Source: an uncultured Blautia sp. (GTDB lineage Bacteria > Bacillota > Clostridia > Lachnospirales > Lachnospiraceae). Taken from it: DNA of 16,564 nt. The notes under the pieces were generated by a model. That model ran no database searches. It was not told the origin of the DNA and worked only from the letters and a program-made list of their open reading frames with translations. Below are positions 1-6,466 of the stretch, piece after piece. The stretch covers positions 1 to 16,564 of the forward strand of contig UQCM01000061.1 in the NCBI GenBank assembly GCA_900539525.1, given 5' to 3'. Numbering within the stretch: position 1 is the first letter of the stretch; the number at the start of each line of letters is the position of its first letter. The position numbers were made by a program, and so were the translations under genes.

Positions 1-48
1 CGAATGTTTTTCGGATTTTGGGAGCGCGAAGCGCGGAAAAATCCGAAG
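1..48 (+). repeat. Structured intergenic repeat (family A, left edge cut by the window)
   Basis: A 10-bp stem is formed by TTCGGATTTT at 10-19 and AAAATCCGAA at 38-47. Inside it is a smaller hairpin, GCGC-gaa-GCGC (24-34). A second copy lies in reverse orientation at 11226-11274. Both copies begin with cgaatgtttt and share most of the loop, but the outer stem has changed on both arms so that pairing is kept. There is no T-tract after the stem, so it is not a standard terminator. It lies on the far side of the origin from dnaA. Its left boundary is unknown. Confidence 0.7.
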
Positions 49-82
49 GCATCATTATATGATGCCAGGGTCAAAAGGTCAT
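48..82 (+). repeat. Palindrome plus family E repeat module
   Basis: GGCATCAT (48-55) and ATGATGCC (59-66) form an 8-bp hairpin with a 3-base loop. The 24-base module at 59-82 recurs in reverse complement at 16147-16170 with 22 of 24 positions matching. It could be the end of a small mobile or repetitive element. Function is unknown. Confidence 0.6.
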
Positions 83-107
83 TTGTTTCATGCAGGTTAC
101 AAACAAA

Positions 108-275
108 CAATCCACAAGAGGAGTTATCCACAATTTGGGGATAACTTGTGCATAACTTTTTTCTATCCTGTGAAAAACTTTCGGGTAATATTCACAAAGC
201 CCCCTGTTAAGCCTGTTTATTATGTTCATACTACTTTTCAACATATCCACATTCCTGTTTATTTCCTGTGAATAA
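108..275 (+). other. oriC: Origin of replication, upstream DnaA-box cluster
   Basis: A perfect DnaA box, TTATCCACA, is at 124-132 on the + strand. Single-mismatch boxes are at 136-144 (-, TTATCCCCA), 147-155 (-, TTATGCACA), 243-251 (+, ATATCCACA) and 267-275 (-, TTATTCACA). Weaker candidates are at 108-116, 169-177 and 188-196. Boxes at this density directly upstream of dnaA form one half of the bipartite oriC known in Firmicutes. The two right-hand boxes end 23 bases before the dnaA -35, so they may also mediate autorepression of dnaA (inference). Confidence 0.88.
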
Positions 276-297
276 CTATGTTTGTAAAAATTTCTGA

Positions 298-326
298 TTG
301 CGCATTCATCCATTTTCGAGTATTAT
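298..326 (+). promoter_or_regulatory. Candidate dnaA promoter
   Basis: TTGCGC (298-303, 4 of 6 to consensus) and TATTAT (321-326, 5 of 6) are separated by 17 bases. This places the transcription start near 333, just before the dnaA ribosome binding site AAAAGGAG at 348-355. DnaA boxes lie immediately upstream. Confidence 0.6.
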
Positions 327-363
327 TATTGTAGAGAAATTGGGTTCAAAAGGAGATTTTTAA

Positions 364-1725
364 ATGAACATATTAACAGATAAATGGGAGGAAATTCTGA
401 CGACTGTTAAAATAGAGCACGAACTGTCTCAGATATCCTTCGATACCTGGCTAAAACCATTAACGGTACATAAATATGACCAAAAAGAAAACAAAACCTA
501 TATTCTGGTTCCGTCCGGTGATATGGGTGTATCTTATATCAGCAAAAAATACACACTTCCTATTAAAGTGGCAATTGCTGAGGTTACAGGAATTGAATGT
601 GAAATCGAATTTATTCTTCCTGCACAGGCAGAACAGATTCCGGTGGAAAACACAAAAAATCCATCTTCACTTTCCAATGATATCATTGAAAAATCAAACC
701 TGAACCCAAAATACACCTTTGACACCTTCGTTGTCGGCGGAAACAATAAATTTGCACATGCCGCATCCCTGGCTGTTGCCGAGTCCCCGGGAGAAATTTA
801 CAATCCTCTCTTTATTTATGGAGGCGTTGGACTTGGAAAAACACATTTGATGCATTCGATTGCTCATTTTATACTGCAGGAAAACCCTTCCACAAAAGTG
901 CTCTATGTAACCAGTGAATCCTTCACCAATGAACTGATTGAAGCGATTCGAAATGGAAACAATACTGCTATGAGCAAATTCAGAGAAAAGTACAGAAATA
1001 TTGATGTTCTTTTAATAGATGATATTCAGTTTATTATAGGAAAAGAATCTACACAGGAAGAATTTTTCCATACATTTAATGATCTGCACGGTGCGAAGAA
1101 GCAGATCATTATTTCCTCAGATAAACCTCCCAAGGAAATCCAGACGCTCGAAGGACGCCTTCGCTCCCGCTTCGAATGGGGACTGATTGCTGATATTTCC
1201 TCCCCTGATTATGAAACCAGAATGGCCATTCTCCGTAAAAAGGAGGAAATGGACGGTTACAATATTGATGACGATGTTATTAAATATATTGCCACCAATA
1301 TTAAATCCAATATTCGGGAACTTGAGGGGGCCCTTAACAAACTGATGGCTTTCAGCAATCTGGAAAATCGGGAAATTAACGTAGCTCTGGCCGAGGAAGC
1401 ATTAAAGGATATTATCTCTCCCGATGAAAAGCGCGAGTTGACACCTAATTTGATTATTACTACGGTTGCGGAACACTTTCATGTATCCGAAAGTGATCTG
1501 AAAGGACCAAAACGAAATTCCGAAATCGTACTTCCGCGTCAGATTGCCATGTATCTGTGCAGAGAAATGACGAATACCTCCTTAGAGGCTGTAGGTGCAC
1601 TGATGGGCAGAAAAGATCATTCCACTGTCATAAACGGATGCAAAAAAATTTCAAAAGCATTAGAATCTTCGGAAAACGTACGCAGTGCGGTTGATATTAT
1701 TAAGAAAAAACTCAGCCCCGGTTGA
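364..1725 (+). CDS. dnaA: Chromosomal replication initiator protein DnaA
   Basis: DnaA is the AAA+ initiator that binds DnaA boxes, forms a filament and opens the origin before helicase loading. The 453-residue length is normal for the family. The order is an N-terminal DnaB/regulator-binding domain (about 1-80), a short variable linker, the AAA+ domain and a C-terminal DNA-binding domain. Walker A is GGVGLGKT at residues 153-160. Walker B is LLIDDIQF with Asp219 and Asp220. The sequence GRLRSRFEWG matches the box VII arginine region. Near the C-terminus GRKDHSTVINGCKKI is the DnaA signature of the helix-turn-helix. The ATG has AAAAGGAG eight bases upstream. DnaA boxes flank the gene on both sides, and one perfect box begins directly after the stop codon, which fits autoregulation. 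Confidence 0.99.
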   Translation: MNILTDKWEEILTTVKIEHELSQISFDTWLKPLTVHKYDQKENKTYILVPSGDMGVSYISKKYTLPIKVAIAEVTGIECEIEFILPAQAEQIPVENTKNPSSLSNDIIEKSNLNPKYTFDTFVVGGNNKFAHAASLAVAESPGEIYNPLFIYGGVGLGKTHLMHSIAHFILQENPSTKVLYVTSESFTNELIEAIRNGNNTAMSKFREKYRNIDVLLIDDIQFIIGKESTQEEFFHTFNDLHGAKKQIIISSDKPPKEIQTLEGRLRSRFEWGLIADISSPDYETRMAILRKKEEMDGYNIDDDVIKYIATNIKSNIRELEGALNKLMAFSNLENREINVALAEEALKDIISPDEKRELTPNLIITTVAEHFHVSESDLKGPKRNSEIVLPRQIAMYLCREMTNTSLEAVGALMGRKDHSTVINGCKKISKALESSENVRSAVDIIKKKLSPG

Positions 1726-1946
1726 TTATCCACATCAGAATGTTGAAAGTCAGGGGATACGATGTGAACAAAATGGGGATTCTTTCAGGGGTGTTTATAA
1801 CTCTCCTGTTTTCCTCTCTCTTTGTTGCTCTTTTACACATACTTTTTCCGGTGAAAGGCCCTGTTTTTTTGGTGTATTCAGGGCTTTTCCACAAATCAAC
1901 ACCCCCTACGGCGATTACTACTGATTTTCTTTTCATTTTTTTTCTC
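1726..1946 (+). other. oriC: Origin of replication, dnaA-dnaN half with probable unwinding site
   Basis: This 247-base gap has no credible gene. A perfect DnaA box lies at 1726-1734, directly after the dnaA stop. A one-mismatch box, TTTTCCACA, is at 1885-1893, and weaker ones are at 1763-1771 (-) and 1831-1839 (+). After the 1885 box come a GC-rich block (1902-1913), three in-phase triplets TTA CTA CTG (1915-1923) and a T-rich tract to about 1946. The order box, GC block, triplets, AT-rich DNA matches the basal unwinding system described for B. subtilis, where DnaA binds repeated trios read 3'-(G/A)AT on one strand. The opening site is therefore probably here rather than upstream of dnaA. Confidence 0.82.
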
Positions 1947-1972
1947 AGCAAAGCAAAGGAGTTGTCAACAAC

Positions 1973-3076
1973 ATGAAAATCATATGTACCAGAAATAACC
2001 TGTTAAAAAGCGTAAATATCGTATTGAAAGCCGTTCCGGGAAAAACAACTATGCCAATCCTGGAATGTATTTTAATTGATGCATCCACAAATGAAATTAA
2101 GTTTACTTCTAATGATATGGAACTGGGTATTGAGACTAAGGTAGAAGGTGAAGTCCTTGAAAAAGGTATTATTGCTCTGGATGCCAGGATTTTTTCTGAA
2201 ATCGTCAGAAAACTTCCGGATAATGATGTTATGATTTCCACAGATGAAAAATATCAGGCTGTGATTACCTGCGAGAAAGCAAGATTCAGTATTTCCGGAA
2301 AGTCAGGGAATGATTTTTCCTATTTACCTTATGTAGAAAAAAATGATTCTGTTACATTGTCGCAGTTTACCTTAAAGGAAGTTATACGTCAGACCATTTT
2401 TTCGATTGCAGCCAATGAAAATAACAAACTGATGACAGGTGAACTTTTTGAAATAAGTGGAAATATTTTACGTGTTGTTTCTCTGGATGGGCACCGCATA
2501 TCTATCCGGAAAATCGAACTGAAAGATAGTTATCCGACTAAGAAAGTTGTCGTTCCCGGAAAGACACTTATAGAAGTCAGTAAGATTTTATCCGGTGAGA
2601 CGGAGGATGAAGTAAATCTGTTCTTTACCGATAAGCATATTGTATTTGAGTTTGATGAGACTCTCGTAGTATCACGACTGATCGAAGGGGAGTATTTCCG
2701 CATTGATCAGATGCTTTCCAGTGATTATGAGACAAAGGTTGTGATCAACAAAAAGGAGTTCTTAAGCTGTATTGACAGAGCGACCCTGCTGGTAAAGGAA
2801 GGGGATAAGAAACCGATCATTATCAGTATCCGTGAGGGCAGCATGGAGCTTAAGATCAATTCTCAGATCGGTTCCATGAATGAGGAAATCTTTATTGAAA
2901 AAGAAGGAAAAGACATTATGATCGGATTCAATCCGAAATTCCTCATGGATGCTCTGAGGGTGATCGACGATGAAAATATTTCGATTTATCTGGTGAATCC
3001 GAAGGCACCATGTTTTATCAGAGATGATCAGCAGTCTTATATTTATCTGATTCTGCCGGTGAACTTTATGGCTTAA
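1973..3076 (+). CDS. dnaN: DNA polymerase III subunit beta (sliding clamp)
   Basis: The protein forms the ring-shaped dimer that tethers DNA polymerase III to the template and recruits repair and replication proteins. Its 367 residues match the usual length of three repeated clamp domains. The N-terminus (MKIICTRNNLLKSV), the conserved SLDGHRIS stretch and the C-terminal LILPVNF ending fit the family; that last region helps form the peptide-binding pocket. The ATG is preceded by AAAGGAG at 1955-1961, an 11-base spacing that is longer than average. It follows the origin segment and probably starts the dnaN-S4-recF operon. No strong separate promoter was identified. Confidence 0.98.
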   Translation: MKIICTRNNLLKSVNIVLKAVPGKTTMPILECILIDASTNEIKFTSNDMELGIETKVEGEVLEKGIIALDARIFSEIVRKLPDNDVMISTDEKYQAVITCEKARFSISGKSGNDFSYLPYVEKNDSVTLSQFTLKEVIRQTIFSIAANENNKLMTGELFEISGNILRVVSLDGHRISIRKIELKDSYPTKKVVVPGKTLIEVSKILSGETEDEVNLFFTDKHIVFEFDETLVVSRLIEGEYFRIDQMLSSDYETKVVINKKEFLSCIDRATLLVKEGDKKPIIISIREGSMELKINSQIGSMNEEIFIEKEGKDIMIGFNPKFLMDALRVIDDENISIYLVNPKAPCFIRDDQQSYIYLILPVNFMA

Positions 3077-3088
3077 AGGAGAAATGTG

Positions 3089-3298
3089 ATGGAAACGATT
3101 AAATTAAGAGATGAATATATTAAACTGGGACAGGCTTTGAAGGCAGCCGGTCTGGTCGGATCCGGTGTGGATGCCAAGATCGTGATCCAGAACGGACATG
3201 TTGAGGTAAACGGTACAGTAGAACTGCAGCGCGGGAAGAAACTCCATGACGGCGATGTGATTACTTACAAAGGTGAGACTGTCAGAATTGTAAAGTAA
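3089..3298 (+). CDS. yaaA: S4-domain RNA-binding protein, YaaA/RlbA family
   Basis: This 69-residue protein is almost entirely one S4 RNA-binding domain: IKLGQALKAAGLVGSGVDAK, followed by VEVNGTVELQRGKKLHDGD. It corresponds to YaaA (also called RlbA), encoded between dnaN and recF in many Firmicutes and thought to act in ribosome biology. Its exact role here is not shown by the sequence. The ATG at 3089 is preferred over an in-frame GTG at 3086 because AAAGGAG (3075-3081) overlaps the dnaN stop and lies seven bases from the ATG. The dnaN stop is 12 bases away and recF starts 9 bases after this gene, so the three genes are very likely co-transcribed. Confidence 0.93.
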   Translation: METIKLRDEYIKLGQALKAAGLVGSGVDAKIVIQNGHVEVNGTVELQRGKKLHDGDVITYKGETVRIVK

Positions 3299-3307
3299 GG
3301 ATAACTT

Positions 3308-4384
3308 ATGATTATTGAATCGATTCAGCTTGAAAATTTTAGAAATTATGATTCTTTGAGGCTGAAATTTGACGAGGGAACTAATATTTTTTATGGGGAT
3401 AATGCCCAGGGAAAGACGAATATTCTGGAATCTGTTTATCTGTGCGGGACTACCAAGTCTCATAAGGGCAGTAAAGATAAAGAAATGATCCGGTTTCTGC
3501 AGGATGAGGCGCATATCCGGATGGAACTGAACAGGAATGGCAGTTCCTACAAAATTGATATGCATTTAAAGAGAAATAAGGCAAAGGGAATCGCTATAAA
3601 CGGAATTCCGATCAGAAAGGCAAGTGAACTTCTGGGAATCGGGAATTTTGTATTTTTTTCTCCGGAGGATCTGAATATTATTAAGGATGGTCCCGGGGAA
3701 AGAAGAAGATTTCTTGATCTGGAACTGTGCCAGCTAAATAAGATTTATCTTTACAACCTGTCGAATTATAATAAAATAGTGAATCAGAGAAATAAGCTGC
3801 TCAAGGAAATTCATCTGTATCCCGAGTACAGGGAGATGCTGGATATATGGGATGAGCAGATGGCTGAATACGGGGCAAGGATCATCCGGGACAGGGAAAG
3901 ATTTGTAAAGATATTAAATGAAATCGTAAGCGGAATCCACAAAAAGCTTTCGGGAAACCGGGAGGAGCTTTCTGTTTCCTACGAAAAAAGTGTGTCGGCA
4001 GAATCCTTTGGAGAGATGCTGAAAAAGAACAGAGACCGGGATATCCGTTTTAAAATGACACTTCTGGGCCCCCACAGAGATGACCTGAGTATGATGATCA
4101 GGGATGCGGATATTCGCAGATATGGTTCCCAGGGACAGCAGAGAACCGCGGCTCTGGCACTGAAGCTGGCTGAAATTGAGCTTGTAAAGAGAGAGATAAA
4201 GGATACTCCCGTTTTACTTTTAGATGATGTACTGTCTGAACTGGACAGAAACAGACAACACTATCTTTTAGATAGTATTCATGATATACAGACATTGATT
4301 ACCTGCACGGGACTGGATGATTTTATTGAAAATCAGTTTCAGATCAATAAAGTATTCCATGTGGTGGAGGGGAACATAAAGTAA
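3308..4384 (+). CDS. recF: DNA replication and repair protein RecF
   Basis: RecF is an SMC-like ATPase that acts with RecO and RecR to load RecA at single-strand gaps and stalled forks. The 358 residues carry Walker A GDNAQGKTN at 30-38, the conserved FFSPEDLNIIKDGP stretch near 115, GPHRDDL, the ABC signature SQGQQRTAALALKLAE, and Walker B PVLLLDDVLSELD. This is a complete head domain with no long coiled coil, as expected for RecF. AAGGAT overlaps the stop of the S4 gene and is 5 bases from the ATG. A repeat hairpin (4390-4425) lies just after the stop and may separate this operon from gyrB. Confidence 0.98.
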   Translation: MIIESIQLENFRNYDSLRLKFDEGTNIFYGDNAQGKTNILESVYLCGTTKSHKGSKDKEMIRFLQDEAHIRMELNRNGSSYKIDMHLKRNKAKGIAINGIPIRKASELLGIGNFVFFSPEDLNIIKDGPGERRRFLDLELCQLNKIYLYNLSNYNKIVNQRNKLLKEIHLYPEYREMLDIWDEQMAEYGARIIRDRERFVKILNEIVSGIHKKLSGNREELSVSYEKSVSAESFGEMLKKNRDRDIRFKMTLLGPHRDDLSMMIRDADIRRYGSQGQQRTAALALKLAEIELVKREIKDTPVLLLDDVLSELDRNRQHYLLDSIHDIQTLITCTGLDDFIENQFQINKVFHVVEGNIK

Positions 4385-4389
4385 TTATC

Positions 4390-4425
4390 GCGAGGCGTGT
4401 TACCGGTCACGGAGTGAACAGTAAT
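4390..4425 (+). repeat. GTTACTG-type hairpin repeat, diverged copy
   Basis: This 36-base element matches the two units at 13353-13388 and 13419-13454. It differs from the first by six substitutions, all transitions. The ends GTTAC/CAGTAA and inner GTCAC-gga-GTGA allow an imperfect hairpin. It sits in the recF-gyrB gap. No T-run follows, so a classic terminator role is not supported. It resembles a REP-like interspersed repeat. Confidence 0.7.
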
Positions 4426-4509
4426 AACTGTCAAGGTACGAAGCGGCTGCCGCAGAGTTTATAAACAGTTACGGAAAAGAAATTAACAGTTGTATGGAAG
4501 CAAAGAATC

Positions 4510-4523
4510 AGGAGGGAAATATG
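4510..4523 (+). promoter_or_regulatory. Ribosome binding site that decides the gyrB start
   Basis: AGGAGG at 4510-4515 lies five bases before the ATG at 4521. It falls inside the reading frame if translation began at the in-frame ATG at 4494, which has no comparable site. The start at 4521 is therefore preferred. Confidence 0.85.
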
Positions 4524-6446
4524 GATACAGAACAGATACAGGAATATGGAGCGGATCAGATACAGATTCTTGAAGGACTGGAAGCCGTGAGAAAAAGGCC
4601 GGGTATGTATATTGGAAGTACCTCCGTCCGGGGACTGCATCATCTGGTCTATGAGATCGTTGACAATTCCGTGGATGAAGCGCTTGCCGGATATTGTGAT
4701 ACGATAAAGGTAACGATCAATCATGATAATTCGATTACGGTAATTGATAACGGCCGTGGAATTCCCGTTGGAATCAATCATAAAGCGGGACTGCCGGCCG
4801 TAGAGGTCGTTTTTACGGTTCTTCATGCAGGAGGAAAATTCGGAGGTGGAGGCTATAAGGTATCGGGTGGTCTTCACGGAGTCGGAGCATCTGTAGTAAA
4901 TGCACTTTCCGAGTGGCTGGAGGTGACGATCTATCATGACGGAAGAATTTACAGACAGCGCTATGAGAGGGGACATGTGTGCTATAATCTGGAAGTGATC
5001 GGAGAGTGCCCGCTGGAACAGACGGGAACTATAGTAAGGTTTCTTCCGGATAAGCAGGTTTTTGAAGAAACGGTGTTTGATTATAATACCTTAAAGCAGC
5101 GTCTGCGTGAGATGGCATTCCTTACGAAAAACATCCGGATGATCCTCAGGGATGAAAGACCGGAAGAGCCGGTTGAGAAAACCTTTCACTATGAGGGGGG
5201 AATCAAGGAGTTTGTCGCATACTTAAATAAGGGCAAGACTCCAATTTACCCGGATGTGATCTACTGTGAAGGAAAAAAGGATCATGTCAGCGTGGAAGTG
5301 GCCATGCAGCATAATGACGGATACAATGAAGGCTGTTACAGCTTTGTAAATAATATTACCACACCGGAGGGAGGAACCCATCTGACGGGATTTAAGAATG
5401 CCCTCACAAAGACCTTTAATGCCTATGCAAAGATGAATAAGCTGATCAAAGACAATGAAAGTCTGTCAGGAGAGGATATCAGAGAGGGACTGACGGCAAT
5501 CATCAGCGTGAAGATTGAGGAGCCGCAGTTCGAGGGACAGACAAAGCAGAAGCTGGGAAACAGCGAGGCACGAGGTGCAGTGGACAGTGTGGTTTCAGAA
5601 CAGCTGATGATCTACCTGGAGCAGCACCCGCAGGCAGCGAAGCTGATCCTGGATAAGTCGATCATGGCACAGAGGGCCAGGGACGCGGCCAGAAAAGCGA
5701 GGGATCTGACGAGAAGAAAATCAGCTCTTGATGGAATGTCTCTTCCGGGTAAACTGGCTGACTGTTCCGATAAGGATCCGAAAAACTGTGAAATTTACAT
5801 CGTAGAGGGAGATTCCGCCGGCGGTTCGGCAAAGACGGCCAGAAGCCGTGCGACACAGGCGATCTTACCTCTGCGCGGAAAAATATTGAACGTAGAAAAG
5901 GCAAGGCTTGATAAGATTTATGCAAATGCGGAGATCAAAGCGATGATTACCGCATTCGGAACAGGAATTCATGATGATTTTGATATCAGCAAGCTGCGCT
6001 ATGATAAAATCATTATTATGACGGATGCCGATGTGGACGGTGCCCACATCAGTACGTTATTGTTGACATTTCTGTACCGGTTTATGCCGGATCTGATCAA
6101 AGAGGGACATGTGTATCTGGCACAGCCGCCTTTATATAAACTGGAAAAGAACAAAAAGGTGTGGTATGCCTACAGTGATGAGGAATTAAATGCCATCCTC
6201 ACTGAGGTGGGACGTGATCAGAACAATAAGATCCAGCGTTATAAAGGACTTGGCGAGATGGATGCAGAACAGCTCTGGGAAACCACGATGGATCCGGAAA
6301 GAAGAGTACTTCTTCGGGTGACGATGGATGATGAGACTTCATCCGAGCTGGATCTGACCTTTACCACCCTGATGGGTGACCAGGTAGAGCCGAGAAGGGA
6401 ATTTATTGAAGAAAATGCCAAATATGTCCAGAACCTGGATATTTAG
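4521..6446 (+). CDS. gyrB: DNA gyrase subunit B
   Basis: GyrB is the ATPase subunit of the A2B2 gyrase that introduces negative supercoils. At 641 residues it has the short Gram-positive form without the large insertion of enterobacteria. Near the N-terminus, GLEAVRKRPGMYIG and EIVDNSVDEAL form the GHKL ATP site, followed by DNGRGIP and GGLHGVGASVVNALS. In the TOPRIM domain, EGDSAGG is at residues 429-435 and DADVDG begins at Asp502, giving the metal-binding acidic residues. The C-terminal QRYKGLGEMDAEQLWETTM is the family tail. The gene follows recF after a 136-base gap and is 17 bases from gyrA, so gyrB and gyrA are probably one transcript. Confidence 0.99.
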   Translation: MDTEQIQEYGADQIQILEGLEAVRKRPGMYIGSTSVRGLHHLVYEIVDNSVDEALAGYCDTIKVTINHDNSITVIDNGRGIPVGINHKAGLPAVEVVFTVLHAGGKFGGGGYKVSGGLHGVGASVVNALSEWLEVTIYHDGRIYRQRYERGHVCYNLEVIGECPLEQTGTIVRFLPDKQVFEETVFDYNTLKQRLREMAFLTKNIRMILRDERPEEPVEKTFHYEGGIKEFVAYLNKGKTPIYPDVIYCEGKKDHVSVEVAMQHNDGYNEGCYSFVNNITTPEGGTHLTGFKNALTKTFNAYAKMNKLIKDNESLSGEDIREGLTAIISVKIEEPQFEGQTKQKLGNSEARGAVDSVVSEQLMIYLEQHPQAAKLILDKSIMAQRARDAARKARDLTRRKSALDGMSLPGKLADCSDKDPKNCEIYIVEGDSAGGSAKTARSRATQAILPLRGKILNVEKARLDKIYANAEIKAMITAFGTGIHDDFDISKLRYDKIIIMTDADVDGAHISTLLLTFLYRFMPDLIKEGHVYLAQPPLYKLEKNKKVWYAYSDEELNAILTEVGRDQNNKIQRYKGLGEMDAEQLWETTMDPERRVLLRVTMDDETSSELDLTFTTLMGDQVEPRREFIEENAKYVQNLDI

Positions 6447-6449
6447 ATT

Positions 6450-6466
6450 AGGAGGAAAAGTCGTTG
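6450..6466 (+). promoter_or_regulatory. Ribosome binding site supporting a TTG start for gyrA
   Basis: AGGAGG at 6450-6455 lies eight bases before the TTG at 6464. The encoded MEDNIFDKVHEVDL start matches the expected GyrA N-terminus, and no ATG lies nearby in frame. Confidence 0.85.

Noticed and set aside
59..313. Small frames on both strands upstream of dnaA
   Set aside because: They cover the DnaA-box cluster and have no recognisable protein features.
1722..1976. 84-codon hydrophobic frame between dnaA and dnaN
   Set aside because: Hydrophobicity comes from the T-rich unwinding region. It covers the DnaA boxes, overlaps the dnaN start and lacks a convincing ribosome binding site.
4494..4520. 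Nine-residue N-terminal extension of GyrB
   Set aside because: The strong AGGAGG lies within it and is ideally spaced for the ATG at 4521.
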